A stretch of DNA of 64,000 nucleotides. Source: JAPULR01 sp963665075. GTDB lineage: Bacteria > Chloroflexota > Dehalococcoidia > Lucifugimonadales > GCA-2712585. The notes under the pieces were generated by a model. It did not search any database, had not been told where the DNA came from, and saw only the letters and a list, made by a program, of their open reading frames with translations. Positions 24,941-34,083 of this stretch are shown here, piece after piece. How positions within the stretch are numbered: the first letter of the stretch is position 1; every line of letters begins with the position of its first letter. Location of the stretch: contig OY762063.1 of assembly GCA_963665075.1 (NCBI GenBank), positions 2,108,001-2,172,000 of the forward strand, in the 5' to 3' direction. A program made the position numbers and the translations under genes.

Positions 24941-25836
24941 CTCGCTTATTCCCGTGAAAACGGGAATCCAGGCGGGGTAGAGGATGGACTCCCGCTTGCG
25001 CGGGAGAAAGGGTTGTGGTCGTGCAAAGGTCTCCTTGGTGGCGGGAAGGCTGGAATCTATCCTACCGGGCGCGTTGTTTGGCTGGCGAATTAGCTTTGGG
25101 TAACAACTGATCCGTTTTTTAGATCTTGTGCGTGAGAGCGATTCGTCAGGAAAATCGAATCCTTGCCTGAAATGATTCGTTTCAGGCATGATATTCGTTT
25201 CCAGAAATTTCGGTATTGCGAAGTTAGATCTATTCATGGTTGTGCGTAGATGGAGTGGGGTTGATTTTTGTGGGTTTGGCGAAGGCATGGACGGGGTGTA
25301 GGAGGAGTTTGGGGATATTTGATTTCTTTGCGTATTTCGTCTATATGTTTCATATAAGGGATGGTAGCATGGGATGGGGGTTGGTGACAAGGGGAAGTTG
25401 TCAGTTTTTTGGGGGCGCTCGACCCTTCGACAGGCTCAGGGTGAGCGGGGGAATTACCCTCACCCCCAGCCCTCTCCCAGGATGGAGAGCTTTGCGTAAC
25501 TGCCAGAAACGTCATGCACCTCGCCCGAATCACCCCCATCCCTTCGACAGGCTCAGGACAGGCTCAATCTTCCCCCATCAAGGGGGAAGAGGTTTTTGGG
25601 AGATCTGGGAGGGTTATGCAAAGGTCTCCATAGAGGGGAAGGGATAAGAAGGGATGGATTCCCGCCTACGCGGGAATGACGAAAAAGGAGGGCGGGAATG
25701 ACGAAAAAGGGAGGCGGGTTTGAAACCCGCCCCTATACAGGTGTTAGTCTGTGGATGTAGACGCTCGACCCTTCGACAGGCTCAGGGTGAGCGGAGGGTG
25801 GATTAGTTCAGGGTGAGCGGGGAGGAGTGAACGCCG
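24941..25836. repeat. Large non-coding block of dispersed repeats
   Basis: No gene is supported. Elements, in order: TTCCCG...CGGGAA palindromes at 24949-24972 and 24983-25005; a GTGCAAAGGTCTCC at 25019; the long element at 25111-25417; a CGCTCGACCCTTCGACAGGC block to GGTGAGCG at 25416-25447; a CCCTCACCCCCAGCCCTCTC block at 25458; TTCCCCC/GGGGGAA at 25569; TATGCAAAGGTCTCC at 25615; ATTCCCGCC...GCGGGAAT at 25656-25679; GCGGGTTTGAAACCCGC near 25717; and another CTTCGACAGGCTCAGGGTGA at 25769-25792. Confidence 0.7.
25111..25417 (+). repeat. Long dispersed element, copy A
   Basis: About 307 bases that match, end to end and in inverted orientation, the region 54759-55085. Shared landmarks are GTTTTTTAGATCTT at one end, ATTCGTCAGG, a stem-loop (TGCCTGAAA/TTTCAGGCA around seven bases, 25164-25188), GCGAAGTTAGAT, GGGGTTGATTTTT, and GTTGTCAGTTTTTTGGGGG at the other end. 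It is AT-richer than its surroundings. No transposase is present. It could be a non-autonomous element or a structured RNA. Confidence 0.75.
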
Positions 25837-26715
25837 CTACCGATCGTTCCACTTGTGAGGGAGGCTTAGCAGCCGTTCGGCGTCAAGCCTCTCGCATAGT
25901 TGCTCAAATGCAACTGTCTTCACCCCTCGCCATTCCAGGTCAGCCAAACCCTCCGTCATCGGCACGTCGGTGCGAAGCGTTGCCAGTTCCTTATATAAGA
26001 GGGCGTCATCATATCCCTCCGAGAGGTTCTTCAGCATCGTAGCCAGACCGCGGATTTTCACGTCCCACTCGGATACCTCCAGAGGCATATCCTCGATTCG
26101 TCCATATCGTTGAAGAGCTTGCGACGACGATTTTGCTCCCCAGCGCGCAATACCCGGAATCCCGTCGGCGGCGTCCCCTACCAACCCCAGGTAGTCCGGT
26201 ATCGACTGCGGCGACACGCCAAACTTTTCCACCACCGCGTCCTCGTCGATGATGGCGTGCTTCCGCCGGTCGAAGCACACCACCCTGTCCCCCCGCACCA
26301 TCTGGGCCAAATCCTTGTCCGGCGTGCAGACGACCACCTGTTCCACCTCCTCGTTGGCCGCCAGCCGCGCCGCCGCGGTGGCGATAGCGTCGTCAGCCTC
26401 GAACTCAACCATCGGCCAGACCACTATGCCTAACGCCCTCGCCGCCTCCTCCGCCAACGGAAACTGCGCCAAAAGCTCCTCCGCAACGCCCTCGCCCGTC
26501 TTGTAGCCCGCGAACATCTCGTTGCGAAATGACGTGATTTCGTGGTCGAAGGCGCATCCCACGTGAGTCGCCTCTTCCGTCCGAATCAGGGCCAGGATGG
26601 ATTGGATGAAACCCCGGACGGCGCCGACTTCCTGTCCGTCGGAACCGGCCAGGGAAGGCATGGCGAAATAGCTGCGAAAAAGCTCGTAAGTGCCGTCAAT
26701 CAGATGCACCTTCAT
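25837..26715 (-). CDS. 5'-3' exonuclease (stand-alone PolI-type 5' nuclease)
   Basis: A 292-residue 5' nuclease that would remove flaps and RNA primers. Metal-binding acidic residues are seen in LIDGTYELFRSYF (Asp7), FEADDAIATAAARL, VVCTPDKDLAQMV and GLVGDAADGIPGI, in the order of the PIN-like/FEN domain, followed by the H3TH region. There is no polymerase domain, so it is the separate exonuclease form. The ATG at 26715 has GGAGGTGAC upstream; the frame is open far beyond it, but that part is antisense to the amidohydrolase gene and lacks family features. Confidence 0.9.
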   Translation of the reverse strand: MKVHLIDGTYELFRSYFAMPSLAGSDGQEVGAVRGFIQSILALIRTEEATHVGCAFDHEITSFRNEMFAGYKTGEGVAEELLAQFPLAEEAARALGIVVWPMVEFEADDAIATAAARLAANEEVEQVVVCTPDKDLAQMVRGDRVVCFDRRKHAIIDEDAVVEKFGVSPQSIPDYLGLVGDAADGIPGIARWGAKSSSQALQRYGRIEDMPLEVSEWDVKIRGLATMLKNLSEGYDDALLYKELATLRTDVPMTEGLADLEWRGVKTVAFEQLCERLDAERLLSLPHKWNDR

Positions 26716-26859
26716 CCCGTCACCTCCAAAGTCCTGGGCAGGCGTATGAATCCCCACCTTACAGAAGCGGGACGACCTTGGCAAACCCGGGATTCCGGTG
26801 CATCCGGCTATTGCAAAAATCCTGTATAATCTGCCGTACATCTGCCAGGAGAGACGAAC

Positions 26860-27963
26860 ATGAACGCCTACGCGAACGGACTGAAGTACATCTCCGCCGA
26901 CTCCCACGTGGACGAGGACGAGGACTTTTTGAAGCGCGTGCCGGAGCAGTACCGTCACCGCCTTCCTCACAGGGAGGAAAGGAACGGCGGCGTCTATTCC
27001 ATCATCGAAGGGCGCAAGCCGCGCCGCGTGGACATCGCCGAATCCCGCATCTCCGACGACGACAAGAACCGGCAGTTTCGAGACGACCCCAGCGGCGGCA
27101 GGAACATTCCCCGCCGTCTTCAGGATCAGCAGCGCGACAACGTCACTGGCGAGGTCATCTACTGCAACTCCCTGCTCGGGCTGATGGCCTCTCCCGACGG
27201 CGACTTCCAGATGGCCGCCGCTCAGGCGTACAACGATTGGATTCACGAACTCTTCAGTTCGCGTCCCGACCGGTTTGCTCCCGCCGCCATCCTGCCGACC
27301 ATCAACGTGCCGAAGGCGGTGGACGAGGTGTATCGGCTGGCGAAGAAGGGCTTTAGGCTGGTCAGCGCCCCCATCGGCATCAAGGATCAGCCCTACAACC
27401 TGCCCGTCTACGAGCCTCTGTGGAACGCGTTGGAGGAAACCGGCCTCATCTTCAGCCTGCACTTCATCACCGGCACGGAGGACCATCTGCCGGAGAACGC
27501 AGGGGAAGAGAGCAACGGCGGCTTCCTTTCCTATATGATAATCGCGATGGCCGAGGGCATCCGCCCCACCACGCTGCTGCTGAGTTCGGGCGTGCCCATG
27601 CGTCATCCGAATCTCCACTTCGTCATCGTGGAGTGCGGCGCCGGTTGGCTGGCGTGGAACCTGTACGCGCTGGACGAGCAGTACGAGCGGAAGCATATGT
27701 GGATAGAGCCGAAGCTGGACCTGAAGCCGAGCGAGTACTTCCGACGGCAGGGGCACGTCACCTTCGGGGATGATCCGGTGGCGCTGAGCACGCTGGACTA
27801 CGTGGGCGACCACGCGCTTCTCTGGGGCAGCGACTACCCGCACGACGAGGGGACTTTCCCCCATTCGAAGGAAGTGATTGACCGCATCTTCCAGGGGCAT
27901 CCCGACGACGTCAAGCGGAAGATCGTCTACCAGAACGCGGCGCAGCTTTACGGTTTCGCGTAA
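26860..27963 (+). CDS. Amidohydrolase-2 family protein
   Basis: A 367-residue metal-dependent hydrolase. The N-terminal metal site is ISADSHVDEDEDF, with FSLHFITG in the middle and LLWGSDYPHDEGTFP at the C-terminal metal Asp, matching the motif in the cut gene at 1. AGGAGAG precedes the ATG. TATAAT at 26825-26830 is a candidate -10 box, without a clear -35. It is divergent from the exonuclease gene and followed by repeats. Probably an aromatic or lactone-type hydrolase or decarboxylase; substrate unknown. Confidence 0.88.
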   Translation: MNAYANGLKYISADSHVDEDEDFLKRVPEQYRHRLPHREERNGGVYSIIEGRKPRRVDIAESRISDDDKNRQFRDDPSGGRNIPRRLQDQQRDNVTGEVIYCNSLLGLMASPDGDFQMAAAQAYNDWIHELFSSRPDRFAPAAILPTINVPKAVDEVYRLAKKGFRLVSAPIGIKDQPYNLPVYEPLWNALEETGLIFSLHFITGTEDHLPENAGEESNGGFLSYMIIAMAEGIRPTTLLLSSGVPMRHPNLHFVIVECGAGWLAWNLYALDEQYERKHMWIEPKLDLKPSEYFRRQGHVTFGDDPVALSTLDYVGDHALLWGSDYPHDEGTFPHSKEVIDRIFQGHPDDVKRKIVYQNAAQLYGFA

Positions 27964-28317
27964 CGCGGATTCCTGCCCCTACCGCTCGACCCTTCGACAA
28001 GCCCTTCGACAAGCTCAGGACAGGCTCAGGGTGAGCGGGAGGGGGCAGGGGCCGTTCTCGAACGGCTCCTACTGATTGATTTGTGGTGAAGTGGAGTCAC
28101 CCCCATCCCCCGATTTCGGGAGGGCAGGCTCTAACCTTCTCCTATCTAGCAGACCTTTGCACAACCCGCCCATGAGCGCCAATTATCCTCTTCCCCCTTC
28201 AAGGGGAAGATTGAGATGGGGGTGGTTCCGGAGGGATGGTTTTCCGCCTGTGCGAGAATGACGGATTAGGGGCGAAATGCGCCCCTGATTCCGCCGCATC
28301 CCTTGCCCAACTAGGTA
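27964..28317. repeat. Intergenic dispersed repeats
   Basis: No gene. It holds a compound CTTCGACAAG/CTTCGACAAGCTCAGG block ending in GGTGAGCG (27987-28037), GCCGTTCTCGAACGGCTCC (28050-28068), AGACCTTTGCACAACCC (28151-28167), TCCCCCTTCAAGGGGAAGA (28193-28211) and a decayed TTCCGCCTGTGCGAGAATGA palindrome (28242-28261). Confidence 0.65.
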
Positions 28318-28346
28318 TTGACATACCCCCCTTGTTCCTTTAGAAT
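28318..28346 (+). promoter_or_regulatory. Strong sigma70-type promoter of the solute-binding protein gene
   Basis: A perfect TTGACA (28318-28323) and TAGAAT (28341-28346) are 17 bases apart, giving a leader of about 60 bases. Confidence 0.7.
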
Positions 28347-28415
28347 CCCATCACTCACGCCGGGATGCGCCCGAGGAGTAGCGTCTTGGCGCAAAATATG
28401 TTTGGGGGTCAAATT

Positions 28416-30395
28416 ATGACAGGTTTCAAGAAGACTATCAGAGGAGGAGGGTTGATTGGGCTGCTTGCCCTGGCGCTGGCATTGACGCTGGTCATTGTCG
28501 CGTGCGGCGACGACGAACCTGAAGAAACCGCCGCTCCGGCGCCCACGGCCATGCCCACGCCCGCTCCTACGGCTGCGCCCGCGCCCACGGCAGCGCCCAC
28601 CGCCGCTCCTACGGCGGCGCCTGCCGCCACCGCCGCGCCTACGCCGAGGCCCACGGCTGCGCCTACCGCGATGCCCGCGCCGACTATGGCGCCGCAGCCC
28701 GTTTCCACCAGGCTCAAGGTTTCCCTCCCGCCGGGCAGGGAGCAGAACACCATTCCTTACGCCCAGAGCCAGGTTTCGGAAAAGCTCATGCCCGAATACA
28801 GCCACCTGATTGGTCGGAACATTACGACCAACGTGGAAGAGCCTCAGCTCGCCACCGAGTGGTCCGTCGAAGGCGACGGCAAGACTTGGCACTTCATGCT
28901 CAGAGAAGGCGTTCCTTTCTACCAGTACGGCGTGCCCCTCAAGGACTACACCTTCAGCGCCCGTGACGTGTTCATGATGCTCGACCTCCAGAACGGCGAG
29001 GCCGAGGGCGACGAACTGAACACCAAGGTCGCCCGCAGTCCGGGCCGCTACAGGTCCTACTTCGGCGCCAACGACAACTGGGTCGCCAATTCCGACCACG
29101 ACATTACGCTGAATCTCCCGAAGGTCAACCTGGACGCTGCGTTCCTGCTCTCCGACGAGTGGTCCACCGGCATCATGAGCCGGCAGCACTGGGACGACGT
29201 TGACGGCGAGGAAGGCTACAGGGTTCAGCCCGTCGGCAACGGCCCCTGGAGCTACGTCTACCACGAGATTGACGGCACCTTCCTCCACGAGCGCGTGGAA
29301 GACCACTGGCGGATAACGCCGGCTTTCCATGAACTCGAGATCCTGCAGGTTCGCGAGGCTTCCACCCGACAGGCCATGCTGTTTGCAAACGAGGCGCACA
29401 TCATACCCCTCGTCCGCACCCAGCGCGAGGTCATCGAAGGGGCGGGCTTCGTTACTTACGTGAGCACTCTGCCCAGCATTCACCAGGGCTTCGGATTCGT
29501 CTACTTCAGAGACCAGTCTTTCTGCTCTGACGACGGCTCCACCTACAGCCCGTTCTCGGACGCCGCGGGCGCATCGCCGCCTCCGGGTCTGACCCACGAG
29601 TGCGGCCCCAGGGACAGCGTGACCCAGGAAGCCCCGATTCGGGACTCCAGGGTTCGCCACGCAATGAACCTGGCCATCAACCGGAACGAGATCAACAACG
29701 TGTTCTACCAGGGCTTCGGAGCTCCGCTGGTAGACTACTTCCCGCCCTGGCGCGACGACTTCAAGGACGAGTGGGCTCCTTACCCCGGTCCTAACGGCGA
29801 GATCGGCGCGGCCGGCGGCTGGCCGTACCCCGGCGACGGCGACCCCGACCAGGCCCGCGCCCTCCTTGCTGAGGCCGGCTACCCGGACGGCGTAGAGGTT
29901 ACCCTCGACTGCCTCCTGTCCCACAGGGTCGTCCCTGAGTGGCCCGACATCTGCGAGCAGGTCGTCGGCTACTGGGCCACCGTTGGCGTAAACGCCAGCC
30001 TGGACTGGTCCGCGGACTTCGGCGACTTCCGCGCGAAGACTCGCGACCCCTCCCACAATGGCGGCAACTGGCTATGGTCCGCTTCTCCGTCCCTCGACCC
30101 GCCGTGCAACGCCATTACCTACTCCATGGTTTGGGAACTCGGTCAGGCATACCGCGAGTGGGAAGCTGCCTCTGAGCTTTACTTCAAGTGTGCTGAGATA
30201 ACCAACTACGACGAGCGGCGGCAGGCCGGCCAGGACTTCGCAGAAGCCTGGTTGGACGGTCACTTCAGCGTACCCCTCGTATGGGTCTTCGCCGAGGTAG
30301 CGGTCAACCCCGCAATCGTGGAGAAGTATCAGGTCAACATGCTCCACATGGGACCGGTGCGCTACCACGAGCACACCCAGCCCGTTCTTCAGTAG
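28416..30395 (+). CDS. ABC transporter substrate-binding lipoprotein, family 5 (peptide/oligosaccharide type)
   Basis: A 659-residue secreted lipoprotein: Lys/Arg-rich start, hydrophobic helix, lipobox with Cys30 (VIVAC), then an Ala-Pro-Thr spacer of some 50 residues before the binding domain. Family 5 signatures include LATEWSVEGDGKTWHFMLREGVPF, RDVFMMLDL, VRHAMNLAINRNEINNVFYQG and ARALLAEAGYPDGVEVTL. It should capture peptides or similar solutes outside the membrane. No permease or ATPase is adjacent. It has its own promoter (28318) and terminator (30430), suggesting high, independent expression. ATG 28416 follows GGGGG; ATG 28398 is in frame upstream. Confidence 0.93.
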   Translation: MTGFKKTIRGGGLIGLLALALALTLVIVACGDDEPEETAAPAPTAMPTPAPTAAPAPTAAPTAAPTAAPAATAAPTPRPTAAPTAMPAPTMAPQPVSTRLKVSLPPGREQNTIPYAQSQVSEKLMPEYSHLIGRNITTNVEEPQLATEWSVEGDGKTWHFMLREGVPFYQYGVPLKDYTFSARDVFMMLDLQNGEAEGDELNTKVARSPGRYRSYFGANDNWVANSDHDITLNLPKVNLDAAFLLSDEWSTGIMSRQHWDDVDGEEGYRVQPVGNGPWSYVYHEIDGTFLHERVEDHWRITPAFHELEILQVREASTRQAMLFANEAHIIPLVRTQREVIEGAGFVTYVSTLPSIHQGFGFVYFRDQSFCSDDGSTYSPFSDAAGASPPPGLTHECGPRDSVTQEAPIRDSRVRHAMNLAINRNEINNVFYQGFGAPLVDYFPPWRDDFKDEWAPYPGPNGEIGAAGGWPYPGDGDPDQARALLAEAGYPDGVEVTLDCLLSHRVVPEWPDICEQVVGYWATVGVNASLDWSADFGDFRAKTRDPSHNGGNWLWSASPSLDPPCNAITYSMVWELGQAYREWEAASELYFKCAEITNYDERRQAGQDFAEAWLDGHFSVPLVWVFAEVAVNPAIVEKYQVNMLHMGPVRYHEHTQPVLQ

Positions 30396-30429
30396 GCTAA
30401 CCCCTACTTCAACGCAACGGCAAAACGAA

Positions 30430-30462
30430 CCGAGGCCCCCAAACATGGGGGCCTCGGTTTTT
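30430..30462 (+). terminator. Rho-independent terminator of solute-binding protein gene
   Basis: CCGAGGCCCCC and GGGGGCCTCGG form a perfect 11-base-pair stem around AAACAT, followed by TTTTT. Confidence 0.9.
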
Positions 30463-30487
30463 CTCACCTGCCAGCGCCGCCCTTTGC

Positions 30488-30516
30488 TTGACAGAAAAAG
30501 GCGTAGCGCATAACAT
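30488..30516 (+). promoter_or_regulatory. Promoter of the small lipoprotein gene
   Basis: TTGACA (30488-30493) and TAACAT (30511-30516) are 17 bases apart, just after the preceding terminator. Confidence 0.7.
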
Positions 30517-30562
30517 TCCTACTTGCGATTTTATTCCTTTCTCTGAGGAGAACCGTTAAGAA

Positions 30563-31168
30563 ATGCAATTCAAACTCCATGCCCCTTTGTTTGCCAGCTA
30601 CAGAACCGTTGCCGTATCCCTTCGAAGATTCGCGCCCCTCGCCGTCCTCTCCCTGACGCTGATAGCTCTCTCCGCCCTTGTCGCCTGCGGCGGCGGCAAT
30701 GGCGGCGGCGGCGACAACGGCGGAGCCGCGCCCGCCGCGCCGGCCGCTCCTGCCGCGACCCCGTCCGCTCCCGCCGCCACCGAACCCCCCGCTGATACGG
30801 GAGCCGCTCCCGCTACCGGATCGGGCACAGAGGTGATATTCGTCGTTGCCCGGGGCTTTGAGGTCTTTGAACTCAACTTCACCGAAGGCGACAACGTGAG
30901 CCTCAGCTACTCGTCATTGGGTCGAAGCTCCGGAGGAATCACCACCGGAGGAAAGTTCGCGGGCGACGAAGGAGCAGGCTCGGCGGCCGGCGACGTCATT
31001 CTTACTATCCTCAATCCTATTGAGGATCAGATAATCAATGAGGATCGGACGGACAACAACACCGTTGAGTTTCAGGCGGACGTGACCGGAACGTATCAGT
31101 TGGTCTTCTCCAACCCCTATCTGCTTCAGGGGCTTGAGGTTACCGTAGACTACACCGTCAACCCCTAA
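30563..31168 (+). CDS. Secreted lipoprotein with beta-rich C-terminal domain
   Basis: A 201-residue protein. A long signal region ends in a lipobox (SALVAC, Cys42), followed by a Gly-Asn stretch and an Ala-Pro spacer (to about residue 88). The C-terminal domain (90-201) has alternating hydrophobic patterns and ends with YQLVFSNPYLLQGLEVTVDYTVNP, similar to emp24/GOLD-like beta sandwiches that report membrane-distal stress; that resemblance is weak. GAGGAG lies upstream of the ATG. It has its own promoter and terminator. Function unknown. Confidence 0.75.
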   Translation: MQFKLHAPLFASYRTVAVSLRRFAPLAVLSLTLIALSALVACGGGNGGGGDNGGAAPAAPAAPAATPSAPAATEPPADTGAAPATGSGTEVIFVVARGFEVFELNFTEGDNVSLSYSSLGRSSGGITTGGKFAGDEGAGSAAGDVILTILNPIEDQIINEDRTDNNTVEFQADVTGTYQLVFSNPYLLQGLEVTVDYTVNP

Positions 31169-31188
31169 CCGGCCTGTGCGACCAAAGC

Positions 31189-31224
31189 AAGAGGCCCCGG
31201 CAATTCGCCGGGGCCTCTTATTTT
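31189..31224 (+). terminator. Rho-independent terminator of the small lipoprotein gene
   Basis: AAGAGGCCCCGGC and GCCGGGGCCTCTT form a perfect 13-base-pair stem around AATTC, followed by ATTTTC. Because the stem carries AA and TT at its ends it may also act on the convergent gdhA. Confidence 0.9.
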
Positions 31225-31308
31225 CAACCTGACTACCCCTGGTTCCATTCCTGCCCGACTCTTGGGGCGACCGGGCGGAACCGGCAGGTTATGACTCGGA
31301 CTGTCCGT

Positions 31309-32583
31309 CTACGGGTAAACGCCGCGCATGCGGAACGCTTCCGCCACCCGGTCCACGGCCACCAGCAGCGCCGCCGTCCGCAGGCTCGTGTCGTGCTTCT
31401 CCGACGCGTCGACCACGTTGTTGAAGCTCCGCGTCATAATCGACTCCAGCCGGTCGTCCACGTCTTCCTTGTCCCAGAACAGGTGCTGAATGTCCTGGAC
31501 CCACTCGAAGTAGGAGACCACCACCCCGCCGGCGTTGGCGAGAATGTCCGGTATCACCATGATGTTCTTGCTTTCCAGAATCTCGTCCGCCTCCGGCGTG
31601 GTCGGGCCGTTGGCTCCTTCCACGATGATGCGGGTGTCGATCTTGTCCGCGTTGTCTCTCGTTATCGAGCGTTCCAGGGCCGCGGGAATCAGCACCTCGC
31701 AGGGGAGTTGCAGCAGATCCGCGTCGCTGATGCTCTCAGATCCCGCATATCCAACCACCGAACCGCTCTCCGCCTTGTGCTCCAGCAGCTTGGACGTGTC
31801 CAGGCCGTGCTCGGCGTAGATGGCACCCCGGCTGTCGCTGGCGCCGATGACTTTGCATCCCATCTCTTGCAGGAGATAGGCGCCCCAGTAGCCCACGTTT
31901 CCGTAGCCCTGGACGACCACGCGGGCGCCTTCCATCGTCACGCCCAGCCGCTTCGCCGCCTCCCTGGCCGTAATCATCACGCCCCGGCCCGTGGCCTCCG
32001 TCCGTCCCAGGGTGCCGCCGACGCTGATAGGCTTGCCGGTAACGATGCCGTGGTCCGTGTATCCCGAATGCATGCTGATGGTGTCCATTATCCAGGCCAT
32101 TATCTGGCCGTCGGTGTTCACGTCCGGCGCGGGAATGTCCGAATCCGTGCCTATCAGCGGCGAAATCTCCGTGGCGAATCGACGGGTCAGCCTCTCAAGT
32201 TCGCCCCTGGACATGGACTTGGGGTCGCACGTCACGCCGCCCTTGCCGCCGCCGTAGGGGATGTTGGTTATGGCGCACTTCCACGTCATCCACATGGCGA
32301 GCGCCTTCACCTCGTCCAGCGTTACGTCCGGATGAAACCGTAGTCCTCCCTTGGCTGGGCCGCGCACCACGTTGTGCTGCACCCGGTAGCCGGAAAATAC
32401 CTGGATGTCATCCGTGTCCATCCGAACCGGGAAATTGACGGAAAACTCCCGCTTGCAGCTTCCCAGCACCTCCCGCATCCCGTCATCCAACCCCAGCTTG
32501 TCTGCGGCGGCGTCGAACTGTTGCCGGGCCATCCTGAATACGCCGGCGTCTTCTCCTGAACCCTGACCGTTCTGCTGACTCAT
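31309..32583 (-). CDS. gdhA: Glu/Leu/Phe/Val dehydrogenase (glutamate dehydrogenase)
   Basis: Interconverts glutamate and 2-oxoglutarate plus ammonia, linking the TCA enzymes in this window to nitrogen metabolism. The 424-residue protein has the substrate-site Lys motifs GPAKGGLRFHP and PYGGGKGGV, PAPDVNTDG, and the nucleotide fold VVQGYGNVGYWGA. Length and motif order fit hexameric GDH (about 415-425 residues). GGAGGAG precedes the ATG by few bases. Leu/Val specificity is less likely given the length. The flanking genes are not obviously linked. Confidence 0.93.
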   Translation of the reverse strand: MSQQNGQGSGEDAGVFRMARQQFDAAADKLGLDDGMREVLGSCKREFSVNFPVRMDTDDIQVFSGYRVQHNVVRGPAKGGLRFHPDVTLDEVKALAMWMTWKCAITNIPYGGGKGGVTCDPKSMSRGELERLTRRFATEISPLIGTDSDIPAPDVNTDGQIMAWIMDTISMHSGYTDHGIVTGKPISVGGTLGRTEATGRGVMITAREAAKRLGVTMEGARVVVQGYGNVGYWGAYLLQEMGCKVIGASDSRGAIYAEHGLDTSKLLEHKAESGSVVGYAGSESISDADLLQLPCEVLIPAALERSITRDNADKIDTRIIVEGANGPTTPEADEILESKNIMVIPDILANAGGVVVSYFEWVQDIQHLFWDKEDVDDRLESIMTRSFNNVVDASEKHDTSLRTAALLVAVDRVAEAFRMRGVYP

Positions 32584-32803
32584 CTATCTCCTCCAAGAAT
32601 GGGCGTTAACATGTTTTGCCGAAAGGCGTCCCAAATTCTACCACACGCTCAACCGGCCTTCACGTCAAAACGCTCTTGAGATTTTGACAACGCCGCGCCG
32701 GTGTTGACAATAACCACGTCGGCCTCTCATTCCCTCGCTCTCCCTGATGGGGGAAGGTTAGAGACTGGCCTCGCGAAAGCGGGGGATGGGGCGAGTCCCC
32801 CAC

Positions 32804-34045
32804 CTACCCCTTGAACTCCGGCATGATGTGGGTGGCGAAAAGCTCAATCTGACGTTCCGCCTCCTCCAACGGCATGAATCCCTGCCCCATGCTCCAGCCG
32901 AACCACTCCAACTCCCCTTCCCCGTGGCAGGTCGCCAGCGACTCGATCTTCGCCTTAACCTGATCCACCGTCCCGCACAGCACGTAGCTGTGGTCAACCA
33001 TCCGCTGATACGTCTCCAGCTCCGTGGAGAAGGTCAAAGGCGCCGGCCCTTCCTCGCCGGGATTCCTGAACGGTTCCACGAACCCGAAGGCTCCGAAGTA
33101 GTGATGGAAGCCTATCCCCGTGCTCTTGTATCCAAGCTCGAAGGCTTCCTCGTAGGTGTCGCCGAAGTAGATGGCTCGAACGGCTCCCACGCTCTCTCCA
33201 ACCCCCAGCTGCCGTTCGTGCTGGGCCGCCTCCTCCTGGTACGCCACGCACAGCTTGGCGAAATTCTCCGGCAGGGAAGTCAATATCCACGGTACGATTC
33301 CCCGCTGGGCCGTCCTACGAATCGTCGTCTCGCTCACCGCGAAGGGCTGCCACAACGGCGGATGGGGGTCCTGGTAGGGCTTGGGAATCACGCACACCCG
33401 CCGGATGATTCCCTCCTCGTCCAACTCTCCAGGCGCGCCGTAAGTGTTCGTCCAGCCCGTCGGCGGCCAGTGGCTGATGCCCTCCTTGTACGGCACGGGA
33501 ATCTGGTAATACTTGCCGTCGTACTCGATGGCGTCCTGAGTCCACGCCAGCTTGATGATGTCGAAGACCTCCTCGAACACCTCGCGATTCGTCAAGTCCA
33601 CCTCCGACCCGTCCATCGTCGCCGCCGACACCCGGTACTGCTGCCCCAACACGTTCGTCCACCTATCCTGGTATCCTCGCGCGAACCCCGCAATCACGCG
33701 CCCCTTCGTCAAGTGGTCGAGAATCGCTATCTCCTCGGCGCAGCGGATCGGGTCCCACGAAGGAAGCACCAGCCCCAACGGCGCGAACTTTATCCGCTTC
33801 GTCCGCGCCGCCAGGTCCGCGTACAGCAGCAGCGGCGCCACCGACGCCTCGAAGCCTTCCGAATGCATGTGATGCTCCGTGGTAGAGAACGCGTCGAACC
33901 CCACCTCGTCCGCCATCACCGCGATTGTGCGCAGTTCGTCAATCATCTGCTGGTATCGCTCGTTGTTCCGTCCGATGGGCCGCAGCGCCTTCCTGTCCTC
34001 CAGCGTGCCCGGCACCGTCGGCAGGCAAAACAAATCAAACTTCAT
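32804..34045 (-). CDS. LLM-class (luciferase-like) flavin-dependent oxidoreductase
   Basis: A 413-residue TIM-barrel flavoprotein of the bacterial luciferase superfamily. It shows MADEVGFDAFSTTEHHMHSEGF near the N-terminus, RIKFAPLGLVLPSWDPIRCAEEIAILDHLTKGRVIAGFARGY, and a C-terminal substrate-domain helix. Such enzymes are FMN- or F420-dependent monooxygenases or reductases. npdG at 53936 suggests F420 is available. AAGGAG precedes the ATG. It follows the alcohol dehydrogenase gene by 38 bases on the same strand, probably an operon for oxidation of an alcohol or ketone. Confidence 0.9.
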   Translation of the reverse strand: MKFDLFCLPTVPGTLEDRKALRPIGRNNERYQQMIDELRTIAVMADEVGFDAFSTTEHHMHSEGFEASVAPLLLYADLAARTKRIKFAPLGLVLPSWDPIRCAEEIAILDHLTKGRVIAGFARGYQDRWTNVLGQQYRVSAATMDGSEVDLTNREVFEEVFDIIKLAWTQDAIEYDGKYYQIPVPYKEGISHWPPTGWTNTYGAPGELDEEGIIRRVCVIPKPYQDPHPPLWQPFAVSETTIRRTAQRGIVPWILTSLPENFAKLCVAYQEEAAQHERQLGVGESVGAVRAIYFGDTYEEAFELGYKSTGIGFHHYFGAFGFVEPFRNPGEEGPAPLTFSTELETYQRMVDHSYVLCGTVDQVKAKIESLATCHGEGELEWFGWSMGQGFMPLEEAERQIELFATHIMPEFKG

Positions 34046-34083
34046 CGAAATTCTCCTTCATCTCTATTCGACCAACCCCCGAA

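Noticed and set aside
25143..25188. tRNA-like ATCGAATCC within long element copy A
   Set aside because: The surrounding bases do not fold into a cloverleaf; the clear structure is a single stem-loop.
22631..25390. Very long open frame on the minus strand (about 919 codons)
   Set aside because: It is antisense to the DUF1501 and NHL genes, which have clear family motifs. High G+C content keeps the opposite frame open.
26716..27900. N-terminal extension of the exonuclease frame
   Set aside because: Antisense to the amidohydrolase at 26860; the nuclease domain starts exactly at ATG 26715, which has its own ribosome site.
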